Shown here: positions 8,087-17,024 of the stretch, piece by piece
Numbering within the stretch: position 1 is the stretch's first letter
Layout: each line of letters starts with the position of its first letter
The notes under the pieces: model-generated
Told to the model about the DNA's origin: nothing
The model's input: the letters and a program-made list of their open reading frames with translations, nothing else
Databases searched by the model: none
Made by a program: the position numbers and the translations under genes
Assembly: GCA_000447245.1 (NCBI GenBank)
Contig: AUYT01000001.1
Span: 1,606,001 to 1,670,000, forward strand
Direction: 5' to 3'
DNA length: 64,000 nucleotides
DNA from: a candidate division Zixibacteria bacterium RBG-1
Lineage (GTDB): Bacteria > Zixibacteria > MSB-5A5 > DSPP01 > RBG-1

Positions 8087-9986
8087 CTTCGAAATCCGCG
8101 TCCACCGGTCCGCCCTTAGATTTGGGTTCCTGGTTATCAGAATCGCCCGGAGATGGCTCAGATTGACCTGACTCAGCTTGTCCCTGAGCGGTTTTCTGAT
8201 ACATCTGACTGGCAGCTTGATGCCAGGTTTGTGTCAGGGCATCTGAAGCAGACTGGATTTCGGTAACATTGTTACCCTTTAGAGCTTCTTTGACTCTGGC
8301 AACTGCGGCTTTCACTTTATTCCTGGTTTCCGAATCCAGCTTGTCACCCCATTCTTTCAGGTTCTTTTCGGTCTGCCAGACCAGTTGGTCGGCTTTGTTT
8401 CTGGTTTCGATTTCTTCTTTTTTCTTTCTATCCTCGGATTCATGCTCTTTGGCATCTCTGACCATCTTCTGGATTTCGATTTCAGATAAGCCACTGGTCG
8501 ACTCAATTCGGATGTTCTGTTTTTTCCCGGTAGCTTTATCCATGGCGGAGACGTTCAAAATTCCGTTGGCGTCGATGTCAAAAGTAACCTCTATTTGCGG
8601 GACTCCCCGGGGTGCCGGAGCTATTCCGTCTAAATGGAATCTGCCTAAGGTCCGGTTATCTATTGCCAGAGGTCTTTCTCCTTGCAGAACGTGAATTTCA
8701 ACCGAGGTCTGGTTATCTTCAGCCGTGCTGAAAATTTCGCTTTTGCGGGTGGGAATAGTGGTATTTCTCTCAATTAATTTGGTGAAAACTCTTCCCAGGG
8801 TTTCGATTCCCAATGACAGAGGCGTGACATCCAGTAAGAGCAGGTTCTTGACTTCACCGGATAAAACCCCGGCTTGAATAGCTGCACCGACTGCTACTAC
8901 TTCATCCGGATTTACACCTTTGTGAGGCTCTTTTTTGAATAAATCTTTGACCACTTCCTGAACCTTGGGCATTCTGGTCATTCCACCCACTAAGACCACC
9001 TCGTCAATATCCTCTACAGAAAATTTAGCATCTTTCAGGGCTTGTTTACAGGGTTCAATGGTTCTCTGAATCAAATCATCCACCAACTGTTCTAATTTAG
9101 AGCGGGTTAAAGTTAAATTCAGATGTTTGGGACCGGAAGCATCCGCTGTGATAAAGGGTAAATTAATACTGGTTTCCATGGTGGTAGAGAGTTCACATTT
9201 GGCTTTTTCAGCCGCTTCTTTCAACCTCTGCATGGCCATAGGGTCTTTGGATAAATCAATCCCTTCCCGTTTTTTGAATTCAGCTTCTATCCAGTCCATG
9301 ATTTTCTTGTCAAAGTCATCTCCACCCAAATGGGTATCACCATTGGTGGCCCGGACTTCAAATACACCATCACCTATCTCTAAAATTGAGATATCAAATG
9401 TTCCTCCCCCTAAATCAAATACCGCTATCTGCTCATCTTTTTTCTTATCCAGACCATAAGCCAGAGAAGCGGCTGTGGGTTCGTTGATGATTCTTAAAAC
9501 TTCCAGACCCGCAATTCTGCCGGCATCCTTGGTGGCTTGTCTTTGAGCATCGTTGAAATAAGCCGGGACAGTGATTACCGCCTGGGTGACTTTTTCACCC
9601 AGATAATCCTCTGCGGTTTTTTTCATTTTCTGTAAAATGAAAGCGGAAATTTCCTGGGGTGCATATTCTTTGTCCTCCACTTTAATGCGGACTTCTCCCT
9701 TAGGTCCGGCAACCACCTGATAGGGAGCCATTTTAATCTCTTTTTCAACTTCGTTGAACCGTCTCCCCATAAATCTCTTTATGGAAGAGATGGTATGCTT
9801 GGGATTGGTGACCGCCTGTCTCTTGGCAATCTGACCTACTAGAACTTCTCCACCTTTGGTAAAAGCCACCACTGAAGGGGTGGTCCGGGAACCTTCCGAG
9901 TTCGGAATCACGACCGGATTCCCGCCTTCCATAACTGCTACACATGAATTAGTTGTTCCTAAATCTACTCCTATAATTTTTCCCAT
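8076..9986 (-). CDS. dnaK: Chaperone DnaK (Hsp70), first of two copies
   Basis: A complete 636-residue Hsp70. The ATP-binding domain starts [18 protein letters not shown] and contains [15 protein letters not shown], the phosphate-2 motif [15 protein letters not shown] and [12 protein letters not shown]. The substrate-binding beta domain has [15 protein letters not shown], and a helical lid precedes the acidic tail ending DADFEVVN. DnaK binds exposed hydrophobic segments with DnaJ and GrpE. The ATG at 9986 has AAGGAGAG upstream; an in-frame ATG at 10049 would only add a junk-like N-terminal extension. It lies downstream of hsp20 and is not accompanied by dnaJ or grpE, unlike the copy at 61-63 kb. 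Confidence 0.97.
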   Translation of the reverse strand: MGKIIGVDLGTTNSCVAVMEGGNPVVIPNSEGSRTTPSVVAFTKGGEVLVGQIAKRQAVTNPKHTISSIKRFMGRRFNEVEKEIKMAPYQVVAGPKGEVRIKVEDKEYAPQEISAFILQKMKKTAEDYLGEKVTQAVITVPAYFNDAQRQATKDAGRIAGLEVLRIINEPTAASLAYGLDKKKDEQIAVFDLGGGTFDISILEIGDGVFEVRATNGDTHLGGDDFDKKIMDWIEAEFKKREGIDLSKDPMAMQRLKEAAEKAKCELSTTMETSINLPFITADASGPKHLNLTLTRSKLEQLVDDLIQRTIEPCKQALKDAKFSVEDIDEVVLVGGMTRMPKVQEVVKDLFKKEPHKGVNPDEVVAVGAAIQAGVLSGEVKNLLLLDVTPLSLGIETLGRVFTKLIERNTTIPTRKSEIFSTAEDNQTSVEIHVLQGERPLAIDNRTLGRFHLDGIAPAPRGVPQIEVTFDIDANGILNVSAMDKATGKKQNIRIESTSGLSEIEIQKMVRDAKEHESEDRKKKEEIETRNKADQLVWQTEKNLKEWGDKLDSETRNKVKAAVARVKEALKGNNVTEIQSASDALTQTWHQAASQMYQKTAQGQAESGQSEPSPGDSDNQEPKSKGGPVDADFEVVN

Positions 9987-10074
9987 TTTAAATCTCTCCT
10001 TTTTTGTTTCTTTAAAATCATTTTCCCATCGCTGAGAACTTTTCATCAAACACTAATCACTTACCACTGAACAC

Positions 10075-10116
10075 GCTACCCTGCAGGGTAGCCCAGTGGC
10101 TTCTGCCACTGGGCTA
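10075..10116 (-). repeat. Two overlapping palindromes between hsp20 and dnaK
   Basis: GCTACCCTGCAGGGTAGC (10075-10092) is a perfect 18-bp palindrome. It overlaps by four bases a 12-bp perfect stem with a 4-nt loop (10089-10116, arm TAGCCCAGTGGC). In RNA the two hairpins compete for the shared TAGC. No U-tract follows, so this is not a standard terminator; it may be an mRNA processing or stability element or a repeat remnant. Confidence 0.7.
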
Positions 10117-10135
10117 AAGGGTGTAAAGTTTCAGA

Positions 10136-10588
10136 TTACTTTCCCTCCATAGCAATCGGGATTTCTTTGGGTTTGACCTGTTCCGCTTTGGGAAGAGAAA
10201 TCTTCAACAGACCATCCTGGTATTGAGCTTTGATCTTATCAGGTACAACACCGGTAGGCAAAGAGAAGGAACGGGTGAAAGAGCCGTAGCTTCTCTCCAG
10301 TCGGTGATAATTGGCATCTTTCTTTTCCATCTCCTGTTTCTTCTCCCCTCGGATTGTCAGGACATTGTCCTGCAAAGTTACTTTGACGTCTTCTTTGGAC
10401 ATTCCCGGAACCTCAACCGTAAAGTAGATGTTATCCTGATCTTCGCTTACATCTACCGCTGGTGACCAGGTTCCGCTTCCACCATTTAATTCTACCGGGA
10501 AGAGGCCAAAGAACTCCTCGAACAAACGGTCCGCATCCTGCGGGACATTCACTAAACCCTTGAAAAGGTTCCATCTGGTTAATGCCAT
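10136..10588 (-). CDS. Small heat-shock protein, Hsp20/alpha-crystallin family
   Basis: The 150-residue protein has an N-terminal arm (ALTRWNLFKGL), an alpha-crystallin domain (about residues 42-135: PAVDVSEDQDNIYFTVEVPGM, then VTLQDNVLTIRGEKK) and the conserved A-x-x-x-(D/N)-G-(V/L)-L motif as YQDGLLKISLPK, plus a C-terminal I-P-I anchor. It is an ATP-independent holdase that keeps unfolded protein soluble for DnaK, consistent with dnaK following 149 nt later on the same strand. AAGGAGGA precedes the ATG. The upstream region holds a sigma-54-type promoter. Confidence 0.95.
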   Translation of the reverse strand: MALTRWNLFKGLVNVPQDADRLFEEFFGLFPVELNGGSGTWSPAVDVSEDQDNIYFTVEVPGMSKEDVKVTLQDNVLTIRGEKKQEMEKKDANYHRLERSYGSFTRSFSLPTGVVPDKIKAQYQDGLLKISLPKAEQVKPKEIPIAMEGK

Positions 10589-10632
10589 AACAATTCCTCC
10601 TTCATTATTTTTTTCTTTCTACTATCTCAAAT

Positions 10633-10648
10633 AGCAATCTATATGCCA
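10633..10648 (-). promoter_or_regulatory. Sigma-54 (RpoN)-type promoter of hsp20-dnaK
   Basis: Minus-strand TGGCATATAGATTGCT matches the published -24/-12 consensus TGGCACG-N4-TTGCW at all defined positions except C6 to T and G7 to A, with exact GG-to-GC spacing and a preceding T-run. The predicted start is near 10622, leaving a leader of about 34 nt that includes AAGGAGGA. I see no sigma-70 pair of comparable quality in this spacer. Confidence 0.65.
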
Positions 10649-10742
10649 AAAAATACAACTATTTTAATATATTGGTATTCAATGAGTTATGATTATATTT
10701 AAAATTTAATTTAAATCATAAATCAGCTAAAAGAGTCATTAT

Positions 10743-10812
10743 GACAGATATCAGTTAATTAGGCAAGATTTTATGATAATAATGGCAGATATACTGTCTT
10801 TACGGCAGATTT
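10743..10812 (-). promoter_or_regulatory. Phased repeat array, candidate enhancer-binding-protein sites
   Basis: Four related words on the plus strand, GACAGATAT (10743), GGCAAGATT (10762), GGCAGATAT (10784) and GGCAGATTT (10804), start 19, 22 and 20 bp apart, about two helical turns each. The third and fourth are CAG...CTG inverted repeats. They lie roughly 120-190 bp upstream of the predicted hsp20 start, where sigma-54 activators usually bind. The 10589-10868 spacer holds no gene. Confidence 0.5.
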
Positions 10813-10868
10813 AACTGGAAAAGTCAGCCTAACTTATTGTATTTATTATGTTTATGTAATGAGGAATC

Positions 10869-12968
10869 CTAATTAGAAATTAAAGATTTAGGGTTTAAGA
10901 AGATTTTTTGAGTTTTGGTTAAGCTTTTTTGAAACTGTTGTAGTTTTTGCTGGACTTCCGGGTCAGGAATTTGCCTGAGGGCTTTAACGATAGCACGGAT
11001 GACCTTTTTCCCTGAATCTCTGATAATCAGAGATTTTCCCCAAAGCTTTTCATTATTTAAATTTTCCAGGAAAAACTTTTTGGCTTCTTCTCCTCCTATA
11101 CTTTTTATGGCATAAATAGTGGCTAGCGCCACCTTATTATCTTTTCCATAGAGAGATTTCAGAAGTGAAATTTGTGCAGGTGTCCCGATTAGACCTAATC
11201 CTAATATCGCAGTTTTCTTTACCGACACAGACTTATCGTTCACCAAAGTGCTCAAAAGCTCAATAGATTTTTCTCCCCCTATTTTCTCCAGGGTTTTGGC
11301 TATTTCTCTTCTGACTTTAGGATCGGTGTCGGAAATTTTCTGCTCTAAAATCTCCCAGGAATTGAAGCAGTTGATTCTTCCCCACAGGTGCAGGGTATTC
11401 CTGATTTTATACCAGCTGGATGTATTCAGAGTCATCCCGTCTGAATTTCGCCTCCAGTTTTTCTCGTCTGCGAACATGCGGGCAAAAAGCCGTTCCGATA
11501 CTTCACCTATTTCTGTTAAAACTGATAAGGAGACCTGCCGTAAATGGCGGTCCGGATGGGTAAAAAGCTGTATTAAATTTTCCGCCACTTCCGGGGTGCC
11601 GATGAACTTTAATATCTTTTTAAAAACCCATTTTTGCTGGGGGGATTTTTTTAAGTCCTCCATAATCTGATTCAGGTTTCCGCTTTGATTTAAAAAGTTT
11701 CTGATTTCTGGAGTTTTTCCTTGTAATTTTTCTGACAATTCGGCTAAGCTTGAATAATCCCGGGTTGCCAAAGATTTTTGGGTCCAGAAGAAAAGCAGCT
11801 GAGCTACATAAGGCAACTCAATTTTGGGGGTCAAAAGCTCCCTTAGATGCCGGCTTACTTCCTGGTCCGGGACTCTGCTCAATACTTCCAGCAAACTTCG
11901 TAACACTGAAAAACTGTTCTGTCTGAAGGTGCCGGAGCTTGAAATCAGACTGCTTACCAAAGCCAGATTCAAACTCTGTAATTTTTCGGTCTGTTTCAGT
12001 CTGATGAATCTGTCAAACAGTTCGGTCCATTCTTGTAATTGAGATTCATCGGCCTGGGCGGTTTTTAACTTTTCCAGCATCTCCTCGGATTTTTCAAAGA
12101 CCTTTACTTTAATTTTGGAGGTCTCGTCTAAGACCGATTCAAATAGTTGGGGTGACAGGTTCGAGCTGAAAAAAAGTGTTTTGAGACGGCTAATCATTCG
12201 TTCCTTTTTACCCGGGTCCGGAAACATTTTCAACAGGATTTTGAAACCTCTTAAGTGCTGCTCTGTTACGCTTTTGACATTTTCTTCCACTTTTTTGGAT
12301 AAACTGCCAAATAATATCTGTTCTTCTAAGCCGTTTATCACTTCCGGGATTACCTGAACATAGGCAGCCATACGGAAATCCGGTGAAATTTTTAAGGTCA
12401 AATCGAATCTATTCCAGGCCATTTCAGCTATCAAAGCCGGATTTTTTATCAGAACTTTTTTTATGACCCTTTCGGCCTGGTATTTGTCTCTGGTTTCCTC
12501 AGATTCAGCAACCATAAAGAACAATTCGTCTTCTATGGAGGTATTGGCCAGGACGGTATTGACTTTCTGTTCTTTCAAATATTTAGACATATCCAGATTG
12601 TTTTTATTGGGGGCGATTTTCTCCTGCAGCCGGTTCAAAAAGATGTACAGTTCCGAAATGGTGGCCTGGGGCAAAATCACCACATTCTGAATATTGAAGA
12701 CCGAGAAATCCGAAACCAAGGCCCGGGTAGCGATGGAATCCGGAATTAAAATTCCGCAGGCCCAGATTTTTCTCCCCTCGATTTTGAGAACAAATGAATT
12801 TTTGAGGTTGAAAAAGCTGGAGAGCAGATAAAAGGGTTTTTCCAAGGTTTTCTCAATGGCCGGATGATTTTTGGTGTAGAAGCTGAGCTTCTTTTCGGCT
12901 AAATAAAGCTCTCTTAAAATATTTTCGGATAAATCTTTCAGATTAACTTTCAGGTCTAAGATTGGCAC
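10869..12968 (-). CDS. HEAT-repeat protein 1 of an envelope-associated operon
   Basis: A protein of 699 residues from the GTG at 12968, with no signal peptide. The N-terminal third resembles that of the paralogue at 17-19.2 kb (a helix ending in a hydrophobic core followed by a beta-rich IEGRKIWACGILI segment). The C-terminal half is a HEAT-like solenoid: units such as VRREIAKTLEKIGGEKSIELL and VKKTAILGLGLIGTPAQISLL. The molecular role is unknown; HEAT solenoids normally bind protein partners. GTG is preferred because GGGGGGATTA precedes it and it overlaps the stop of the upstream PQQ gene (TAGTG). A TTG at 12980 is possible. Confidence 0.75.
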   Translation of the reverse strand: MPILDLKVNLKDLSENILRELYLAEKKLSFYTKNHPAIEKTLEKPFYLLSSFFNLKNSFVLKIEGRKIWACGILIPDSIATRALVSDFSVFNIQNVVILPQATISELYIFLNRLQEKIAPNKNNLDMSKYLKEQKVNTVLANTSIEDELFFMVAESEETRDKYQAERVIKKVLIKNPALIAEMAWNRFDLTLKISPDFRMAAYVQVIPEVINGLEEQILFGSLSKKVEENVKSVTEQHLRGFKILLKMFPDPGKKERMISRLKTLFFSSNLSPQLFESVLDETSKIKVKVFEKSEEMLEKLKTAQADESQLQEWTELFDRFIRLKQTEKLQSLNLALVSSLISSSGTFRQNSFSVLRSLLEVLSRVPDQEVSRHLRELLTPKIELPYVAQLLFFWTQKSLATRDYSSLAELSEKLQGKTPEIRNFLNQSGNLNQIMEDLKKSPQQKWVFKKILKFIGTPEVAENLIQLFTHPDRHLRQVSLSVLTEIGEVSERLFARMFADEKNWRRNSDGMTLNTSSWYKIRNTLHLWGRINCFNSWEILEQKISDTDPKVRREIAKTLEKIGGEKSIELLSTLVNDKSVSVKKTAILGLGLIGTPAQISLLKSLYGKDNKVALATIYAIKSIGGEEAKKFFLENLNNEKLWGKSLIIRDSGKKVIRAIVKALRQIPDPEVQQKLQQFQKSLTKTQKIFLNPKSLISN

Positions 12969-14122
12969 TAATCCCCCCAACAGTAGAGATGACGGTCATA
13001 GGACCCCAGATAAAACTTCCCTTTATAGTAAGCCGGAGAAGCTTTTATCATACCCTCGGTGGTGTATTTGAAAATTAAGGCCCCGGTATCTTTATCCAAA
13101 ACATAAAAACTTCCGTCCAGAGAGCCGAAAGCCACTTTGTCCCCCACAACTACAGGCGAGGAGTGAATTAAGCTCTGGCAGGTGAAACTCCACACTTTTT
13201 CACCGGTGGTTTTGGATAAGGCATACAGATTATGGTCATTGGAGCCGATGAAAACCAGGCTTTCACTTAAGGCCGGGGATGAATAAATCGGAGCCCCGGT
13301 CTTGAAGCTCCATACTTTTTTACCTTCATTTTTGTCCAAAGCGTAAATCGAACCATCAGCTGAGCCGAAATAAAGATTTTCATCATCCACAGCGGCCGTG
13401 GAGTATATTCCTCCGGCGGTTTTGAATTTCCAGAGCAACTCCCCTTTATTTTGTGATATACAGTGCATATGGTTGTCTAAGGAGCCGAGCCAAAGCATGT
13501 TTGAATCAACGGCGGCTGAAGCTTTTATGGCATCCTGGGTTTTGAATTGCCAGATTTCCTTTCCGGTTTTAAGCTGCAGGGCTCTGATACTCCCATCCCC
13601 TGCACCAACATAAACTATCTCATTATGTATTATCGGTGAAGAGTAGATATCTTTTAACTTTTTCTCCCATACCATCTTGAAGTTTTTTAGATTTAAGGCA
13701 TAAAAGCTGTCTCCACCTCTCTGGGTGCCGAAGAAAAGCAGGCTGTCTTTTAAAACCGGAGTCCCGCCTATGCTTCCGGAAAAAGATAAGATTCTTAGCT
13801 TTTGCCCGGTTTGGGGGTCTAAAAAATACAGTTTCTTATCAAGTCCACCGACAACCACAACCTGGTCGGTTACCAGGCAGGTCGAGATTATCCCTCCTCC
13901 AGATTTGAATTTCCATAATAAATCCAGATGAGAGTTAACGGTCCCTTCTGCTGTGCCAGTGTTTCTGATGTTCCCCCGATACATTCGCCAGCCGGAACCT
14001 GAAAAGTCTCTGACAAAGAAGTTATTGGAACAGCTTAAGACAAAAATTGTCAGAATCACCTTAAGCCGCAGTGCCGATTTGAGAACTTTTATGTTTTTCA
14101 ATTTGGATTTGGGTGATATCAA
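12968..14122 (-). CDS. PQQ-type beta-propeller lipoprotein, BamB-like
   Basis: The 384-residue protein has an N-terminal hydrophobic segment ending in a lipobox-like VLSC, then about eight PQQ-like blades with the recurrent (W/Y)-x-F-K-(T/S)-G-x-(I/A)-x-(S/A)-(S/T) and G-S-x-D-x-x-(L/I)-Y-A-L-(D/S) patterns. BamB, a lipoprotein of this fold, scaffolds the BAM outer-membrane assembly complex. The neighbour upstream carries a BamA-like barrel, which supports an envelope role, but other PQQ-propeller lipoproteins exist. It starts within the stop of that gene (ATGA, 4-nt overlap) and ends within the start of the downstream HEAT gene, so the set is translationally coupled. Confidence 0.75.
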   Translation of the reverse strand: MISPKSKLKNIKVLKSALRLKVILTIFVLSCSNNFFVRDFSGSGWRMYRGNIRNTGTAEGTVNSHLDLLWKFKSGGGIISTCLVTDQVVVVGGLDKKLYFLDPQTGQKLRILSFSGSIGGTPVLKDSLLFFGTQRGGDSFYALNLKNFKMVWEKKLKDIYSSPIIHNEIVYVGAGDGSIRALQLKTGKEIWQFKTQDAIKASAAVDSNMLWLGSLDNHMHCISQNKGELLWKFKTAGGIYSTAAVDDENLYFGSADGSIYALDKNEGKKVWSFKTGAPIYSSPALSESLVFIGSNDHNLYALSKTTGEKVWSFTCQSLIHSSPVVVGDKVAFGSLDGSFYVLDKDTGALIFKYTTEGMIKASPAYYKGKFYLGSYDRHLYCWGD

Positions 14123-16917
14123 AAGTTCCAGCCGAAGAAAAAGTCGAAGTTGACCCCCGGGTAAAATCTCTTGAAATCGGTGGTTTTAGCCCAGTCAAAA
14201 CGCAAAACGGTCACATACCCCAAATTCACTCTGGCTCCCCAACCCAAGCTGCCGTAAAGGTTGCCGAATTTATCCTCCCAGGCCTTGCCGGTGTCAAAAA
14301 AGAGAGCCCCCCGGATGGACTTAAATCCGAATTTTCCCCAGGGGAAGCCAATGTATAAGTCATCAATCAGAGGAAAACGGTATTCTAAGTTGGTTAAAGT
14401 TAAATTTTTTCCGTAGAAAGCTCTTCGGTCAAAACCCCGCAAGCTCCAGCTGCCCCCTAAATAAAGTCTTTGCGGCTCCACCCCCCGGGAAGTGTATCCC
14501 AGAAACCGGGTCGCCAAACTTGAGTTTTTGGAGAGCCGGATATATTTTCTGAAATCAAGCAGGAAAATGCTGTTATTTAAGCGGGAATTGTTCACATCAT
14601 AAGTCAGACCCAAAGATAGATTATAACGGGTTCCTTCTATGGGACCGACCAGCTCCCACAGAGAGTTATCCCGGACCAAAGAGATTGTCCCGCTGGTCAA
14701 AAAGCTCTGCCGTTTGCGGCCAAAGAGCAAAAGATTTCGGTCCGATTCCCTTAAAAGTAAACTGCTTTCCAGCCGGTCGAATTTGGAAAAAGGGTAGCTG
14801 GCAAAAAAGATTCCACCGTACTGTCTTTCGTTATAAAGTCCGTTAAAATCATCAAAAAACTCATCATAGAAGTGAAATAAGCCGTAGCCGTAATTAAAGC
14901 GGTTAGTCTTATTTAGGTAAGTAACTCCCACATTCATGGCCGAGAAAAAATCTTTGCGGTCGGTGGCGTTATTGCCTATTAGAAAAATGTAATGATGGTT
15001 CCCCAGCATATCCGATAAAGCTGCCTGAACACCCCCCACGGTCCCGAAGTAAGCGTCGTAGCCGATGGCAGATTGGGCAATGTCGAAAGAAAGGTTGCTT
15101 TTATATTTGACCGTGCCCCGATTCAATTCCCCGCTCAATTTTTCCGGATTCCAGGATAAACTGGGGGGGGTCGAGGAGCTATCGGAGCTATTATGCGAGA
15201 CCAAATAGCTGTCCGAATTTAATAATGAATCTGACAGATTCAGTTTGAAAAGCTGGAAGGAATAATCTTTAAAACCGGAAAAGACCAGATTTTTCCCGTC
15301 CGGGGTGAAGTGAGGTTCAAAGGCGCCGCTGATAAGCTGGGTTATGGGCTTCAGACCCAAAGAATCATTATAAAAGTAAAGATTATAGCTCCCCTGCCGG
15401 TCTGAACTAAAAACAATGGTCTTCCCATCCGGGGACCAGCTGGGGTGAAGGTCATTCTGTTTTCCGGTGGTAAGAGGGGTGATAGATGGCTGGTTTAAAT
15501 CATAGACAAATAAGTTCATATATCCTTCATTTCCGAATTCACCCCGGTCTGAGCTGAAAACAATTCTGGAACCATCCGGTGACCAGCTGGGATAATGGTC
15601 CTCATAAATATCATTGGTCATCCGAACGAGAATTTTACTTTGTAAATCATAATAGTACAAATCCTTGAACCCTTTTTTGGTCACTCCGGAAAAAGCGATT
15701 TTCTGGTTATCGAAAGACCAGCTGGGGGAAGAGAGGGAGACCAAAGAATCAAAGCCGAGCTTCTGGATTACTTTGAAGGTGTGGGTGTCATAAATATAGA
15801 GCACATCTTTTTCATTGCTTTTGGAGACAAAGGCAATTTTGCCGGAAGGTGAGCCGGAGATTTTGCTTTTGTAGAAATGCAAGGATTCAAAGGCCTGGGA
15901 TTTATCCCCTTTGATCAAGGTTCTATGCTTCCGGTTTTTCCCTTCCCAGGGCAAAAGACAGATGCTGGAATACCCCCAGCGGCTGGACTGGAAAGCAATC
16001 CAGGGACCGTCTTTTTTGGAAATTAGAACCGGAGAAAGATTGGATCCCTCAAAAGTTATCTGGGTGGCTACTTCGTTGAGAGTCTTCTGGTCCACCACCT
16101 TGGGGAAATATTTTTTCTTCAGATAAAACTGCCACTCTTCATCCAGTTTTTCCAGGGGTTTCTGATAGGTCAGAGCTACAACTTCGTCAAAGCTTTCCCC
16201 TTTCCAGTAGTTTTCAAAGAGCAGGCTTAATTTCTCTTCACCGTAAATGTCAGATAAAAACCGCAGGAATGATTCTCCTTCTTTGTACATCAAAAAAGTC
16301 CCGTAAATGGCATACATGTTTTCAATGGCAACCAGGTTACCGGATATAACCATATCTTTGATTATCATGTCTGAATGAGAATCCCAATTACGGGACCACA
16401 GCTCGGCAATTCCTTCTGTGAACCATAAGGGAGGCTCGGTATAGGTTAATCGCCGGTGAGCCTTCATAACGGTATTGAGCTTGGAGATGGTGAATACGTG
16501 AACTAATTCGTGCCGGAGCACCTCCGCGAAAGCGGAGTAGGCACCGTCAAAGGGGATTACCATTCTTCCTTTGAAAAATTCGGTAAAGCCAGCTACGTTT
16601 TCCGGCAGAAGATTGGGAATGACGTTGGTTTGTTCAAAATAATTGGGGGAGCTGTAAATAATTAAGGGTACCGGAGTAAAGATATAATGATTGAATTTAT
16701 TTTCCAGAAATTCGAAGCTTTCTTCCGCCAGCTTTCCGGCAATCTCGGCTAACTCTTTTTCTTCGCCGTAAAAAAAGATGTTGAAATGAGGCGTGTTTAA
16801 GACCTGCCAGTCAAAGTGGGTATACTGAACTTTATTTTTCCCGAAATAAAATTGGGGAGAAGCCGGGGAATAAAATAATAAAAGCAAAAAAGTCGAAAGG
16901 ACCAGTTTTATTTTCAT
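14119..16917 (-). CDS. Three-domain fusion: gluzincin-like protease, TolB-like propeller, BamA-like outer-membrane barrel
   Basis: The 932-residue product has a signal peptide (first ~21 residues). A peptidase-MA-like domain carries HELVH at 136-140 and WFTEGIAE at 165-172, giving the HExxH plus distal Glu of a gluzincin zinc site. Several PD40/TolB-type units (PSWSPDGSRIVFSSDRGEF, HPSWSPDGKTIVFSSDR) follow at about 270-570. The C-terminal ~330 residues look like an Omp85/BamA barrel, with LYLGGSWSLRGFDRRAFYGK resembling the conserved (V/L)RGF/Y motif and a terminal Phe. I infer a surface or periplasm-facing protein processing or exporting a partner. It is the first of three tightly coupled genes and has its own candidate promoter upstream. 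Confidence 0.8.
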   Translation of the reverse strand: MKIKLVLSTFLLLLFYSPASPQFYFGKNKVQYTHFDWQVLNTPHFNIFFYGEEKELAEIAGKLAEESFEFLENKFNHYIFTPVPLIIYSSPNYFEQTNVIPNLLPENVAGFTEFFKGRMVIPFDGAYSAFAEVLRHELVHVFTISKLNTVMKAHRRLTYTEPPLWFTEGIAELWSRNWDSHSDMIIKDMVISGNLVAIENMYAIYGTFLMYKEGESFLRFLSDIYGEEKLSLLFENYWKGESFDEVVALTYQKPLEKLDEEWQFYLKKKYFPKVVDQKTLNEVATQITFEGSNLSPVLISKKDGPWIAFQSSRWGYSSICLLPWEGKNRKHRTLIKGDKSQAFESLHFYKSKISGSPSGKIAFVSKSNEKDVLYIYDTHTFKVIQKLGFDSLVSLSSPSWSFDNQKIAFSGVTKKGFKDLYYYDLQSKILVRMTNDIYEDHYPSWSPDGSRIVFSSDRGEFGNEGYMNLFVYDLNQPSITPLTTGKQNDLHPSWSPDGKTIVFSSDRQGSYNLYFYNDSLGLKPITQLISGAFEPHFTPDGKNLVFSGFKDYSFQLFKLNLSDSLLNSDSYLVSHNSSDSSSTPPSLSWNPEKLSGELNRGTVKYKSNLSFDIAQSAIGYDAYFGTVGGVQAALSDMLGNHHYIFLIGNNATDRKDFFSAMNVGVTYLNKTNRFNYGYGLFHFYDEFFDDFNGLYNERQYGGIFFASYPFSKFDRLESSLLLRESDRNLLLFGRKRQSFLTSGTISLVRDNSLWELVGPIEGTRYNLSLGLTYDVNNSRLNNSIFLLDFRKYIRLSKNSSLATRFLGYTSRGVEPQRLYLGGSWSLRGFDRRAFYGKNLTLTNLEYRFPLIDDLYIGFPWGKFGFKSIRGALFFDTGKAWEDKFGNLYGSLGWGARVNLGYVTVLRFDWAKTTDFKRFYPGVNFDFFFGWNF

Positions 16918-16995
16918 TTTTTAAACTCCCGCTCCAACAGATATACGCTCAATAGACTTGATTTCACTGGTATCAAGCCGGGTGCACTCATCTTA

Positions 16996-17024
16996 AATAT
17001 AGCACAAAATGGTTATGCTGACAA
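16996..17024 (-). promoter_or_regulatory. Candidate promoter upstream of the protease/TolB/BamA fusion gene
   Basis: TTGTCA (17019-17024) and TATATT (16996-17001), five of six matches each, are separated by 17 nt on the minus strand. The -35 overlaps the last codons of the HEAT gene ending at 17013. The leader would be about 70 nt and contains CTTGAT-9 nt-ATCAAG (16957-16977), a weak hairpin. Confidence 0.45.

Noticed and set aside
8269-8694. Plus-strand ORF of 141 codons opposite dnaK1
   Set aside because: It is antisense to the conserved DnaK lid/tail frame; a very similar antisense frame occurs opposite dnaK2 (62033-62467). It has no ribosome-binding site and is the known artefact of DnaK coding bias.
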